Shown: positions 1 to 8,586 of the stretch, piece after piece
Layout: each line of letters starts with the position of its first letter
Numbering within the stretch: the first letter of the stretch is position 1
From: Bifidobacterium breve
Lineage (GTDB): Bacteria > Actinomycetota > Actinomycetes > Mycobacteriales > Mycobacteriaceae
Assembly (NCBI GenBank): GCA_943331415.1
Contig: CALQLM010000013.1
Location: forward strand, 1-10,517
Direction: 5' to 3'
Length of the DNA stretch: 10,517 bases
Program-made: the position numbers and the translations under genes
The notes under the pieces: model-generated
What the model was told of the DNA's origin: nothing
Database searches by the model: none
The model's input: the letters and a program-made list of their open reading frames with translations, nothing else

Positions 1-1992
1 CGCGACGAGCACGCGACACCCGCGGAGATCTACGAGAACGGCACCGACTACATGCCCACCGACCGGCGGGTGCTATTCGGCCACCACTTCGCCGCGATCG
101 CCGGGGCTGGCCCGCTGGTGGGCCCCGTACTGGCCACCCAGATGGGCTACCTGCCGGGCACCATCTGGATCGTCCTCGGCGCGGTGCTGGCCGGTTGCGT
201 GCAGGACTATTTGGTGCTCGCGATCTCAACCCGCCGGCGGGGGCGCTCGCTGGGTCAGATGGCACGCGACGAACTCGGCACGGTGGGCGGAACCGCGGCG
301 ATCGTCGGGGTGCTGGTCATCATGGTGATCCTCTTAGCGGTGCTGGGCCTGGTGGTGGTCAACGCGCTCGCCGAGAGTCCCTGGGGTGTGTTCTCCATCG
401 CGATGACGATCCCGATCGCCATCTTCATGGGCGTGTATCTGCGCTTCATCCGGCCGGGCCGGGTTTCGGAGGTGTCGCTGATCGGTGTGGCACTGCTGCT
501 GCTGGCCGTGGTGGCCGGCGGCTGGGTCGGCCATACCGACTGGGGCGTGCAGTGGTTCACGCTGTCCAAGGTCACCCTGTCGTGGTGTCTGATCATCTAC
601 GGACTGGCGGCGTCGGTGCTGCCGGTGTGGCTGCTGCTGGCGCCGCGCGACTATCTGTCGACATTCATGAAGATCGGCACCATCGCCCTGCTCGCGGTGG
701 GCATCCTGGTGGCCCGCCCGGTGATGCAGGCCCCCGCCGTCTCCCAGTTCGCCATTTCCGGTGCGGGCCCGGTCTTTGCGGGTTCACTGTTCCCGTTCCT
801 GTTCATCACCATCGCCTGCGGCGCGCTGTCAGGGTTCCACTCGCTAATCGCCTCGGGGACCACGCCGAAGCTGCTGGAGAAGGAAAGCCAGATGCGGCTG
901 ATCGGCTACGGCGGAATGATGACCGAGTCGTTCGTGGCGATCATGGCGCTGATCACCGCGTCAATCCTGAACCAGCACTTGTACTTTGTGATGAACGCCC
1001 CCGCCGCTGCCACCGGCGGCACCGCCGAGACCGCTGCGGCCTACGTCAACAAGCTGGGGCTGTCCGGGCCGCCGATCACACCGGCAGAGATCACCGATGC
1101 CGCCACCAGTGTGGGCGAGGAGTCGATCGTCTCGCGCACCGGCGGCGCCCCCACGCTGGCCTTCGGTATGGCCCAGGTGCTCTCGGTGTTCGGCGGCAGC
1201 GGACTTAAGGCGTTCTGGTACCACTTCGCGATCATGTTCGAGGCGCTGTTCATTCTCACCACACTGGACGCAGGCACCCGGGTGGCCCGGTTCATGCTGT
1301 CGGACGGCTTGAGCAATCTCGGCGGGCCGCTGCGCCGGCTGCGCGACCCGAGCTGGAAGGTCGGCGCGTGGGTGTGCAGCATCGTCGTGGTCGCGGCCTG
1401 GGGCTCCATCCTGCTGATGGGCGTCACCGATCCGCTGGGCGGCATCAACACCCTCTTCCCGCTGTTCGGTATCGCCAACCAGTTGCTCGCCGCCATCGCG
1501 CTGACCGTGGTGACCGTGGTGGTGATCAAGATGGGAATGCTGAAATGGGCCTGGATTCCCGGTATTCCGCTGCTGTGGGATCTGACCGTCACCCTGACCG
1601 CCTCGTGGCAGAAGATCTTCTCCGGCGATCCCAAGCTGGGCTACTGGACCCAGCACTTCCAGTACCGGGATGCGCGTGACGCGGGCAAGGCGTCATTAGG
1701 TGCCGCCAAGAACCCCGACCAGCTCCACGATGTCATCCGCAACACGTTCATCCAGGGCACGCTGTCGATCCTCTTTGCCACGGTGGTGCTGATCGTGGTC
1801 ACATCGGCCATCGTCATGACGATCCGCTCACTGCGCGGGCGCGGGCGGCCGCTGGCCGTGGAAACGCCGGTGCCGTCCCGGATATTCGGCCCTTCCCGGC
1901 TATTCGCGACGCCGATCGAGAAGGAGGTGCACAAGCAATGGTCCGCGCAGTCCGACTCGTCCGTCACCTCCGTTGGTACGTCAGCTCATTGA
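1..1992 (+). CDS. cstA: CstA-family carbon starvation / pyruvate-type transporter (5' end outside window)
   Basis: Polytopic inner-membrane transporter. E. coli CstA takes up pyruvate (and was linked to peptide uptake) during carbon starvation. The frame is open from base 1, and the first codons (window residues 1-17, before the first ATG at base 52) already resemble CstA (ENGTDY followed by PTDRRVLFGHHF). The ATG at 52 is therefore internal and the true start lies upstream. Visible are the family signature GHHFAAIAGAGPLVGP (about residues 27-42), GYLPGT, the QDY segment, and the later block FWYHFAIMFEALFILTTLDAGTR typical of the CstA core. At least a dozen hydrophobic spans follow one another up to about residue 620. 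The last roughly 45 residues are hydrophilic and poorly conserved, and their codons overlap the start of the downstream ybdD-like gene. 663 codons are present, so only a small N-terminal part is missing. The identity of the family is clear; the substrate is inferred from E. coli. Confidence 0.95.
   Translation, partial: RDEHATPAEIYENGTDYMPTDRRVLFGHHFAAIAGAGPLVGPVLATQMGYLPGTIWIVLGAVLAGCVQDYLVLAISTRRRGRSLGQMARDELGTVGGTAAIVGVLVIMVILLAVLGLVVVNALAESPWGVFSIAMTIPIAIFMGVYLRFIRPGRVSEVSLIGVALLLLAVVAGGWVGHTDWGVQWFTLSKVTLSWCLIIYGLAASVLPVWLLLAPRDYLSTFMKIGTIALLAVGILVARPVMQAPAVSQFAISGAGPVFAGSLFPFLFITIACGALSGFHSLIASGTTPKLLEKESQMRLIGYGGMMTESFVAIMALITASILNQHLYFVMNAPAAATGGTAETAAAYVNKLGLSGPPITPAEITDAATSVGEESIVSRTGGAPTLAFGMAQVLSVFGGSGLKAFWYHFAIMFEALFILTTLDAGTRVARFMLSDGLSNLGGPLRRLRDPSWKVGAWVCSIVVVAAWGSILLMGVTDPLGGINTLFPLFGIANQLLAAIALTVVTVVVIKMGMLKWAWIPGIPLLWDLTVTLTASWQKIFSGDPKLGYWTQHFQYRDARDAGKASLGAAKNPDQLHDVIRNTFIQGTLSILFATVVLIVVTSAIVMTIRSLRGRGRPLAVETPVPSRIFGPSRLFATPIEKEVHKQWSAQSDSSVTSVGTSAH
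1921..1928 (+). promoter_or_regulatory. Shine-Dalgarno of the ybdD-like gene, inside cstA
   Basis: AAGGAGGT, a near-perfect anti-SD match, lies inside the cstA coding sequence 9 nt before the ATG at 1938. It fixes the start of the small overlapping gene and argues that it is translated from its own ribosome binding site rather than being a frame shadow. Confidence 0.85.
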
Positions 1993-2129
1993 TGGGCGAC
2001 AACCACTACCAGCGCTACCTGACGCACCGCCGCCGCGATCACCCCGGCGAACCGGCCCTCAGCGAGGCGCAGTACTGGCGCATACGCCATAAGCAGACCG
2101 AGACCAACCCGGGGGCGCGCTGCTGCTGA
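1938..2129 (+). CDS. YbdD/YjiX family small protein (DUF466), CstA partner
   Basis: A 63-aa protein in the family of E. coli YbdD and YjiX, which are encoded directly after the transporters CstA and BtsT; YbdD is reported to be needed with CstA for pyruvate uptake. Family features seen are a basic amphipathic N-terminus, the segment MGDNHYQRYLTHRRRDHPGE (residues 19-38) that parallels the E. coli DYDNYVEHMRVNHPDQ block, an SEAQYWR stretch, and the C-terminal GARCC ending characteristic of the family. Length is close to the usual 65-67 aa. The start ATG has an excellent SD (1921-1928). The gene overlaps the cstA 3' end by 55 bp in another frame, so the two are co-transcribed and probably translationally linked. 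It is small and easily missed by annotation. Confidence 0.9.
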   Translation: MVRAVRLVRHLRWYVSSLMGDNHYQRYLTHRRRDHPGEPALSEAQYWRIRHKQTETNPGARCC

Positions 2130-2137
2130 CCGGGAAT

Positions 2138-2173
2138 CGACGCTGCGGCCAGATCGCGTTCGACCCTGCGTCG
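2138..2173. terminator. weak hairpin between convergent ybdD-like gene and pknL
   Basis: The 56-bp convergent gap (2130-2185) holds inverted arms CGACGC (2138-2143) and GCGTCG (2168-2173) with a loop of about 24 nt and no T-tract. It could act as a bidirectional mycobacterial-type terminator, but the loop is long and the stem short, so this is only a candidate. Confidence 0.25.
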
Positions 2174-2185
2174 GGTCCATGGGCA

Positions 2186-3379
2186 TCAGCGGCCGAGCAG
2201 GCCGTCCAGGTTGGTGCCGAGTGACCACCCGGCGATGGCCACGAGTCCGGTGAGTACGAACACGGTGAGCACCCAGAATGCCAGGACACGACGTGACCGC
2301 TGCCGTGACCAGATGAACTCGTCGATATCGATTCCCTCTAATTGCCTTGGTGGATAATCGGATTCATTGACATCGTCGCTGTGAACCAGTTCGGTTTCGG
2401 CGTCACCGCCTGCGTCTGCGACGGGCTGCCAGTCGTGCGCTGCGCGGGTCAGTTGGCGGGTCGGGCGCCCAACGGGTGGCGAGACGACCGTGGCAGCGTG
2501 TTGTGCAGAAACCTTCGGGGCCGGAACACGGAATTGCGGCAGGGCTAATTCCTCGGCGATCGCGTCGAGTTCGGCACTCAACGCGGCGGCATCGACGAAT
2601 CGGCGGTCCGGATTGCGGGCGGTGGCTCCGGCGATGAAGGCGTCGAACTCCTCTGGTACCCCGTCGATCAGCGAGCTGGGTGGCGGCACATCGCGGTCGA
2701 GGCGTTGATTGGCCACTGCGATTGCGCTGTCGCCACTGAAAGGTGTTGTGCCGGTGAGTAGCTCGAAGGCCATGATGCCTGCCGCATAGACATCGCTGCG
2801 CGGTCCGGTGGCCTCGCCGAGTACTTGCTCGGGTGACAGGTAGGCGGCTGTTCCCAGGATGACACTGGTAGAGGTCACTCCCGCCTCTGCTATTGCGCGC
2901 ACCAAACCGAAGTCGACAAGTTTCACCTCGCCGTCATTGGAGATCAGCACGTTCTCCGGTTTGATGTCGCGGTGTACCAACCCGGCCTGGTGCGCGACTC
3001 CCAGTCCGCCGAGCACCGGACGCAGCACGGCCACGACGGCATGCGGGGGCATCGGGCCCCGCTCGCGAAGGAGTTCCCGCAATGTGCCGCCCTCGATGAG
3101 TTCCATCACCAGAAACGGGTGCCGGGGATCATTTCCCTGGTCGTAGATGGCAACCAATCCGGGGTGCTTCAGGCTCGCTATTGCACGGGCCTCGCGATGG
3201 AATCGCGTGAGGAACTGTTGGTCGCCGGCGTAGCGGGCATCCATCACCTTCAGGGCAACCGGCCGGTGGAGTCGAATGTCGAGCCCGCGATAGACGGTCG
3301 ACATTCCACCGGTGGCGATCCTGGCCTCGACGCGATAGCGGCCGTCGAGTAACGCACCGACGAGCGGGTCAGTCGTCAC
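2186..3379 (-). CDS. pknL: Membrane Ser/Thr protein kinase PknL
   Basis: Hanks-type (STPK) kinase, 397 aa against 399 in M. tuberculosis PknL. Kinase domain about residues 14-275: glycine-rich loop GGMSTV (24-29), VAIK-type lysine K44, helix-C glutamate E63, catalytic HRDIKPEN (136-143, D138), DFG (156-158), APE-equivalent SPE (182-184). The activation loop carries T169 and T171 in VTSTSV, which align with T173/T175 of M. tuberculosis PknL (my recollection of the autophosphorylated sites). A Pro/Arg-rich juxtamembrane linker leads to one TM helix (about 366-385) and a short tail without extracellular sensor domains, typical for PknL. The start is GTG at 3379; a TAGGAT -10-like box ends 6 nt before it, suggesting leaderless translation. 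In M. tuberculosis PknL phosphorylates Rv2175c, whose homologue is the divergent neighbour here. All catalytic residues are present, so an active kinase is expected. Confidence 0.96.
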   Translation of the reverse strand: MTTDPLVGALLDGRYRVEARIATGGMSTVYRGLDIRLHRPVALKVMDARYAGDQQFLTRFHREARAIASLKHPGLVAIYDQGNDPRHPFLVMELIEGGTLRELLRERGPMPPHAVVAVLRPVLGGLGVAHQAGLVHRDIKPENVLISNDGEVKLVDFGLVRAIAEAGVTSTSVILGTAAYLSPEQVLGEATGPRSDVYAAGIMAFELLTGTTPFSGDSAIAVANQRLDRDVPPPSSLIDGVPEEFDAFIAGATARNPDRRFVDAAALSAELDAIAEELALPQFRVPAPKVSAQHAATVVSPPVGRPTRQLTRAAHDWQPVADAGGDAETELVHSDDVNESDYPPRQLEGIDIDEFIWSRQRSRRVLAFWVLTVFVLTGLVAIAGWSLGTNLDGLLGR

Positions 3380-3385
3380 CGGTCC

Positions 3386-3391
3386 ATCCTA
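3386..3391 (-). promoter_or_regulatory. -10-like element for pknL (leaderless-type)
   Basis: On the minus strand TAGGAT (3391 to 3386) fits the mycobacterial TANNNT -10 pattern, and 6 nt separate it from the GTG start of pknL at 3379. That is the spacing expected when transcription begins at the first codon base. No convincing -35 is visible. AGGA within the same element could alternatively serve as an SD. Confidence 0.4.
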
Positions 3392-3477
3392 AGTCGGCCG
3401 GCCGCCGATACCGGTGACGCTGATTGCCCGCCAACGCCGCGCGTGTCCCGACGCGACGCGGCCTGGCGGCGCGGACT

Positions 3478-3483
3478 TACACT
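3478..3483 (+). promoter_or_regulatory. -10 element for the Rv2175c-like gene (leaderless-type)
   Basis: TACACT fits TANNNT, and 7 nt separate it from the GTG at 3491, so the start codon coincides with the expected transcription start. No SD precedes this GTG, consistent with a leaderless mRNA. The element would lie inside the coding sequence if the longer ATG start at 3443 were used. Confidence 0.55.
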
Positions 3484-3490
3484 ATGGGGT

Positions 3491-3895
3491 GTGAGCACCA
3501 TTCCGACCGGCGAGGACGTTCTCGACCCCGATGAGGCCGTGTACGACCTCCCCACGGTGGCCGAGTTACTGCGGATACCGGTGACAAAAGTGCATCAGCG
3601 GCTCCGTGACGGTCAACTGGTGGCGGTGCGGCGCAATGGCATACCGGTGGTACCGCAGCTGTTCTTCACCCAGGGCGGGGAAGTAACCAAGTCCCTGCCG
3701 GGGTTGCTGGCGGTATTGCGAGACGGCGGCTTCGCCGACACTGAGATCATGCGCTGGTTGTTCACCGCGGATCCGTCGCTCACGGTCACACGTGACGGTG
3801 TGCGCGAATCGATACCCAACGCGCGCCCGATCGACGCACTGCATGCCCATCAGGCCCGCGAGGTGCTGCGTCGCGCCCAAGCCATGGCGTACTGA
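3491..3895 (+). CDS. Rv2175c-like winged-helix DNA-binding protein, PknL substrate family
   Basis: A 134-aa homologue of M. tuberculosis Rv2175c, a DNA-binding protein phosphorylated by PknL in vitro. An N-terminal helix-turn-helix at about residues 20-41 (LPTVAELLRIPVTKVHQRLR) is followed by the wing strand GQLVAVRRNGIPVVP. The C-terminal domain begins near FFTQGGEVTKSLPGLL and contains the highly conserved TEIMRWLFTADPSLT and DALHAHQAREVLRRAQAMAY segments. I chose the GTG at 3491 because a TACACT -10 box lies 7 nt upstream and no SD is visible. An in-frame ATG at 3443 would give 150 aa, with an N-terminus roughly matching the 146-aa M. tuberculosis annotation. The gene is divergent from pknL and convergent with mptA, whose stop is 13 bp away. 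DNA targets are unknown from this sequence. Confidence 0.92.
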   Translation: MSTIPTGEDVLDPDEAVYDLPTVAELLRIPVTKVHQRLRDGQLVAVRRNGIPVVPQLFFTQGGEVTKSLPGLLAVLRDGGFADTEIMRWLFTADPSLTVTRDGVRESIPNARPIDALHAHQAREVLRRAQAMAY

Positions 3896-3908
3896 TCCGG
3901 CTGAAATC

Positions 3909-5387
3909 TCAGAGCGTCTCGCGGCGTAACGAACGCCAGGCCGCCACTGCGCATGCGGTCGCGAGCAGCACGTGCAGCCAGGAGTACATGCCGTGTGCGC
4001 CGTCTGGCTTGAAGATCACCATGATCCAGGTCGAGAACCCCGCGATAAGGGCGATCGCCGGACGCGACTGTGCAAGCGCCGAAATCACGGCAAGAGGCCA
4101 GGTGTAGTACCACGGCAGCGCGGCCGGTACAAACAGAACGACGACGAACATCGCCCACGCTATTCCCTGTAACGCCTCGCGATCGGTGTGACGGAAACGC
4201 CACCACAGCAGGGGAAGTGACACTCCGATGATGCCGATACCGATGATGCGGGTGACGTCGAGAACGGCGTAGAAGTTGACCGGCATGAACAAGCCGCCGA
4301 TGGCATTGGTCAGGTTCGCCACCGCTGTGGGGATGGTCAGCCAGTTGATGATCTTCACCGAGCCGGCTAACGCGGTCAGCCAGCCCAGGCCGACCCCGGC
4401 AACGGCGGACAGCACGGCGAACACCGCGACGAATGTCGTCACCGAAGCCACTGAGGCGATCAGAAACGCACGCAGCCGGTTTCCGGGCAGATGGCGCATC
4501 CACACCCAGACCATGAATGGAAGCGCAAGCACCGCGGTCGCTTTGACCGCGACTGCTACCGCGATCAGTGCCGCACCGGCCACATGGTGTTGGGCGAAGG
4601 TCAGGGCGATGCCGGCCATCATCAGCCCGACCATCAGCATCTCGTTGTGCACCCCGCCCATCAGGTGGACGATCACCAACGGGTTGAGGACGCAGATCCA
4701 CAGCGCCAGGGCTCCATCGGCACCGACGTGGCGCGCGATCCGAGGCGCGGCCCAGATGAGCAGCGCCAGGCCGGGCAGCATGCACAGTCGCAGCAGCATT
4801 GTTCCTGCTACGACATTGTTTCCGACGACCATCGTCACGAACTTCGCCACGAGTATGAATGCCGGACCGTAGGGTGCCGCGGTCGTGGTCCAAATCGAAC
4901 TCACGTTGTCCAGCAAGGAGTTCGGGTTATCAATCGGACCCACGACATACGGATCGAAACCATCTCGCAGCAGCGCGCCCTGAGCCAGATAGGAATAGGT
5001 GTCACGGCTGAAAAGCGGGACGCTGAGCAGTAGCGGGGCCAGCCAAAACCCGGTGGTTGCGATCATCGTGTACTCGCTGACCCTGCCACGGTCCACGGCC
5101 CAACGTCCCAGCCGAAGCCATGCCACCAGAAGCATGCCGATGCCGATCCACAGCAGCAGCGATGACACCACGAGCCCGTGGCCGAATCGCAACCAGGACA
5201 GGTGCAACGTCTCCAACAGGGGGTCGCGCTGGCGGGTGCTGCCGGCTCCGACCCCGCCGAGTGCTACCAGTGCAGCGCCCACAAATCCGAGCAGCGCCGG
5301 TCTGCCCTCACCGGAGCGGGCGAATTCCATCAGGCGGGTCAGCCCCGCCGGTGGCGAAGCCGCAGTCATCGGTGTGCCGGCGGACAT
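3909..5387 (-). CDS. mptA: Alpha-(1->6)-mannosyltransferase MptA (GT-C, lipoglycan core elongation)
   Basis: Polytopic GT-C glycosyltransferase that extends the alpha-1,6-mannan backbone of lipomannan/lipoarabinomannan on the outer face of the plasma membrane, using polyprenyl-phosphomannose. The 492-aa product has about a dozen hydrophobic helices. The extracytoplasmic loop motif FSRDTYSYLAQ (about 126-136, with acidic D129) is the type of loop that carries the catalytic acid in GT-C enzymes. Other conserved blocks are APYGPAFILVAKF, LMGGVHNEMLMVG, LAGSVKIINWLT, ALPWYYTWPL and FKPDGAHGMYSWLH. All match what I recall of Rv2174 (516 aa). The frame runs upstream to 5555, but that part overlaps idsA2 and looks non-coding. 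The ATG at 5387 lies 5 nt after the idsA2 stop; a second in-frame ATG at 5369 is an alternative. No strong SD, so translational coupling with idsA2 is likely. Last gene of the lppM-idsA2-mptA run. Confidence 0.94.
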   Translation of the reverse strand: MSAGTPMTAASPPAGLTRLMEFARSGEGRPALLGFVGAALVALGGVGAGSTRQRDPLLETLHLSWLRFGHGLVVSSLLLWIGIGMLLVAWLRLGRWAVDRGRVSEYTMIATTGFWLAPLLLSVPLFSRDTYSYLAQGALLRDGFDPYVVGPIDNPNSLLDNVSSIWTTTAAPYGPAFILVAKFVTMVVGNNVVAGTMLLRLCMLPGLALLIWAAPRIARHVGADGALALWICVLNPLVIVHLMGGVHNEMLMVGLMMAGIALTFAQHHVAGAALIAVAVAVKATAVLALPFMVWVWMRHLPGNRLRAFLIASVASVTTFVAVFAVLSAVAGVGLGWLTALAGSVKIINWLTIPTAVANLTNAIGGLFMPVNFYAVLDVTRIIGIGIIGVSLPLLWWRFRHTDREALQGIAWAMFVVVLFVPAALPWYYTWPLAVISALAQSRPAIALIAGFSTWIMVIFKPDGAHGMYSWLHVLLATACAVAAWRSLRRETL

Positions 5388-5392
5388 TTCGG

Positions 5393-7164
<1,772 letters not shown>

Positions 7165-7221
7165 GCGACCACTTCGGTCCTGCACAGAAGATCGCACGAA
7201 AGGTATCGTGCCAGATCCGCA

Positions 7222-7821
7222 CTAGAGCGGGAGTGTTCGACCCAGGATGGCGAAAGCCCGCGGGTCCCCGGCGAAGTGATAGCCGCGAATGATGTCGGCG
7301 AATCCCAGCCGCCGGTAGAGCCGCCAGGCGCGGTTGGACTCCCCATTGGTCTCCGGTGTTGATAGCAGCACGTTTGCCTCGGCACGGTCGGCCAGGAGGC
7401 GCCGTGCCAGCGCCTCACCCAGACCTCGACCTTGGGCGCTGGGGTGGATATGCAATTCCGTCAGCTCGAAATAATCGCCCATCAGACGGGCGCTTTCATC
7501 GCGTGGGAATCCGACTCGGTGCAGTCCCCGCACGACCTGCTGTTGCCACCACTGATCCGGCGCTCCCTGATAGCCGTAGGCGACTCCCAGCATGGGCGCT
7601 GCAGCCAGGTGCTCAGCGGCGGGAACTTCCCCTGCCCGGGTCTCGGTCTCGACGGCCGCCACTGCTCTCCAGCCCCGCCGCCGGGTGTGGTCAATCCACA
7701 TCGACGCACGCTGTGACTCGGTGCCGCGGGGGTAGGCCATCGCATCGACGTAGACATTCAGCGCATCGTCCAGGCGGCGCTGCATGTCATGGGGCGCCAA
7801 GTCGATCAGGAAAGTCGCCAA
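7222..7821 (-). CDS. GNAT-family N-acetyltransferase, Rv2170-like
   Basis: A 199-aa Gcn5-related acetyltransferase using acetyl-CoA. The acetyl-CoA pyrophosphate loop is QGRGLG (130-135) inside ELHIHPSAQGRGLGEALARR. Further conserved blocks are YVDAMAYPRGTE (24-35), WWQQQV, LLSTPETNGESNRAWRLYRRLGF (152-174) and the C-terminal FAGDPRAFAILGRTLPL. M. tuberculosis Rv2170 (about 206 aa) is reported to acetylate isocitrate dehydrogenase and also isoniazid. The start TTG at 7821 gives MATFLIDLAP, matching MAIFLIDLPP in M. tuberculosis. Upstream are GAGG close to the codon and AAAGGGG about 11 nt away. The frame stays open to 8052, but the extra residues are Arg/His/Pro-rich and lie in the divergent control region, so I regard them as non-coding. 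It is the first gene of the minus-strand run GNAT-lppM-idsA2-mptA. Confidence 0.92.
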   Translation of the reverse strand: MATFLIDLAPHDMQRRLDDALNVYVDAMAYPRGTESQRASMWIDHTRRRGWRAVAAVETETRAGEVPAAEHLAAAPMLGVAYGYQGAPDQWWQQQVVRGLHRVGFPRDESARLMGDYFELTELHIHPSAQGRGLGEALARRLLADRAEANVLLSTPETNGESNRAWRLYRRLGFADIIRGYHFAGDPRAFAILGRTLPL

Positions 7822-8127
7822 CGCCCTCGATGCCCCTTTCGACGTCTGTCCCGGCCGGCCGAGGAGACCGCAGTGATACCCGCCATTATGGTGGCGGTTC
7901 ACGGCGGGACCCGGCCCGGTCATGACCATGGTCTTACGTCTGCCTGACCCGTGCTGACGAACCGCCGGGCCGGGATACACTTTGCGAGACCTCCCGCGCG
8001 GACAAATGGGTGGTCGAACTGGGTGGTGCCAGGCACCGTGGCCTCGTATCATGTGGTTACCCGCCCCGGGGTTGCCGGGCGGTCAACGTACGTTCATTTA
8101 CCGGGCGAGTCGGGCAAGGAGGGACGA
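7822..8127. promoter_or_regulatory. Divergent control region between the GNAT gene and the DUF3040 gene
   Basis: 306 bp without a supported gene. Minus-strand -10 candidate CATAAT (7890-7885) for the GNAT gene. Plus-strand -10 candidates TACACT (7976-7981) and TATCAT (8047-8052) for the DUF3040 gene. Palindromes: CCGCCA/TGGCGG (7880-7897) around the CATAAT box; two overlapping perfect 10-bp palindromes GGTCATGACC (7918-7927) and GACCATGGTC (7924-7933); a perfect 13-bp palindrome GGTGCC-A-GGCACC (8025-8037) at the -35 position of TATCAT; CCGCCC/GGGCGG arms (8061-8082) in the presumed leader of the DUF3040 mRNA. Promoter assignments are by pattern only. Confidence 0.5.
8116..8122 (+). promoter_or_regulatory. 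Shine-Dalgarno of the DUF3040 gene
   Basis: AAGGAGG ends 5 nt before the ATG at 8128 and decides this start over in-frame upstream codons that reach back to 7951. Confidence 0.85.
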
Positions 8128-8529
8128 ATGCCACTCTCCGAGCATGAGCAGCGAATGCTCGATCAGATCGAGAGCGCTCTCTACGCCGAGGACCCGAAGT
8201 TCGCGTCCAGTGTTCGTGGCGGCACCATGCGGGCGCCGTCGGCGCGTCGGCGCCTTCAGGGCGTCGGCCTCTTCCTCCTCGGACTGGCCATGCTCGTGGC
8301 CGGCGTAGCGATCAAGGCCACCATGATCGGTGGCTTCCCGTTGCTGTCGGTGATCGGTTTCCTGGTGATGTTCGGTGGCGTCGTGTTCGCGATCACCGGT
8401 CCGCCGGCGCAGGGCACCCGCGAGCGTGGTGCAGCGCCGAGTGCATCCCGCCAACGCCGCAGCAAGAGTGCCGGTGGTTCGTTCAGCAGTCGTATGGAGG
8501 ATCGCTTCCGGCGTCGTTTCGACGAGTAG
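8128..8529 (+). CDS. DUF3040 membrane protein, Rv2169c-like
   Basis: A 133-aa protein of the actinobacterial DUF3040 family; M. tuberculosis Rv2169c is about 134 aa. The N-terminus MPLSEHEQRMLDQIESALYA is the family signature, a cytosolic amphipathic helix followed by DPKFASSVR. Two hydrophobic helices lie at about 44-62 and 68-90, joined by a short loop. The C-terminus is basic and Ser/Arg-rich (about 97-131), ending RRRFDE, which suggests both termini are in the cytoplasm. An AAGGAGG SD supports the ATG. The biochemical function is unknown. The family occurs upstream of the mraZ/dcw cluster in many actinobacteria, hinting at a role in growth or envelope biology, but that is inference from context. 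It is divergent from the GNAT gene and convergent with the secreted-protein gene. Confidence 0.92.
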   Translation: MPLSEHEQRMLDQIESALYAEDPKFASSVRGGTMRAPSARRRLQGVGLFLLGLAMLVAGVAIKATMIGGFPLLSVIGFLVMFGGVVFAITGPPAQGTRERGAAPSASRQRRSKSAGGSFSSRMEDRFRRRFDE

Positions 8530-8535
8530 GAAGTC

Positions 8536-8568
8536 GTGCCGACCGCGAGCGGCGACCAGGGTCGGTAC
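8536..8568. terminator. hairpin between convergent DUF3040 and secreted-protein genes
   Basis: Arms GTGCCGACC (8536-8544) and GGTCGGTAC (8560-8568) form a 9-bp stem with one G-T wobble and a 15-nt loop, centred in the 57-bp convergent gap (8530-8586). There is no T-run, as is usual for mycobacterial stem-loop terminators. Position and symmetry fit a bidirectional terminator. Confidence 0.5.
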
Positions 8569-8586
8569 AGTCGCCCGCCCCGGTCT

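Noticed and set aside
195..1208. Plus-strand 337-codon frame inside cstA
   Set aside because: Arg/Gly/Ala/His-rich translation typical of an out-of-frame reading of a high-GC gene; the CstA frame is the one with family motifs.
961..1656. Minus-strand open frame of 231 codons opposite cstA
   Set aside because: Gln/His/Arg/Gly-rich composition without domain features, lying entirely antisense to a clearly conserved CstA sequence; a GC-rich third-position shadow.
3850..4893. Minus-strand 347-codon frame overlapping mptA
   Set aside because: Arg-rich, no membrane segments or recognisable motif; same-strand shadow of mptA.
7822..8052. Upstream extension of the GNAT frame
   Set aside because: Low-complexity Arg/His/Gly/Pro residues, no family match, and the DNA holds promoter-like boxes and palindromes.
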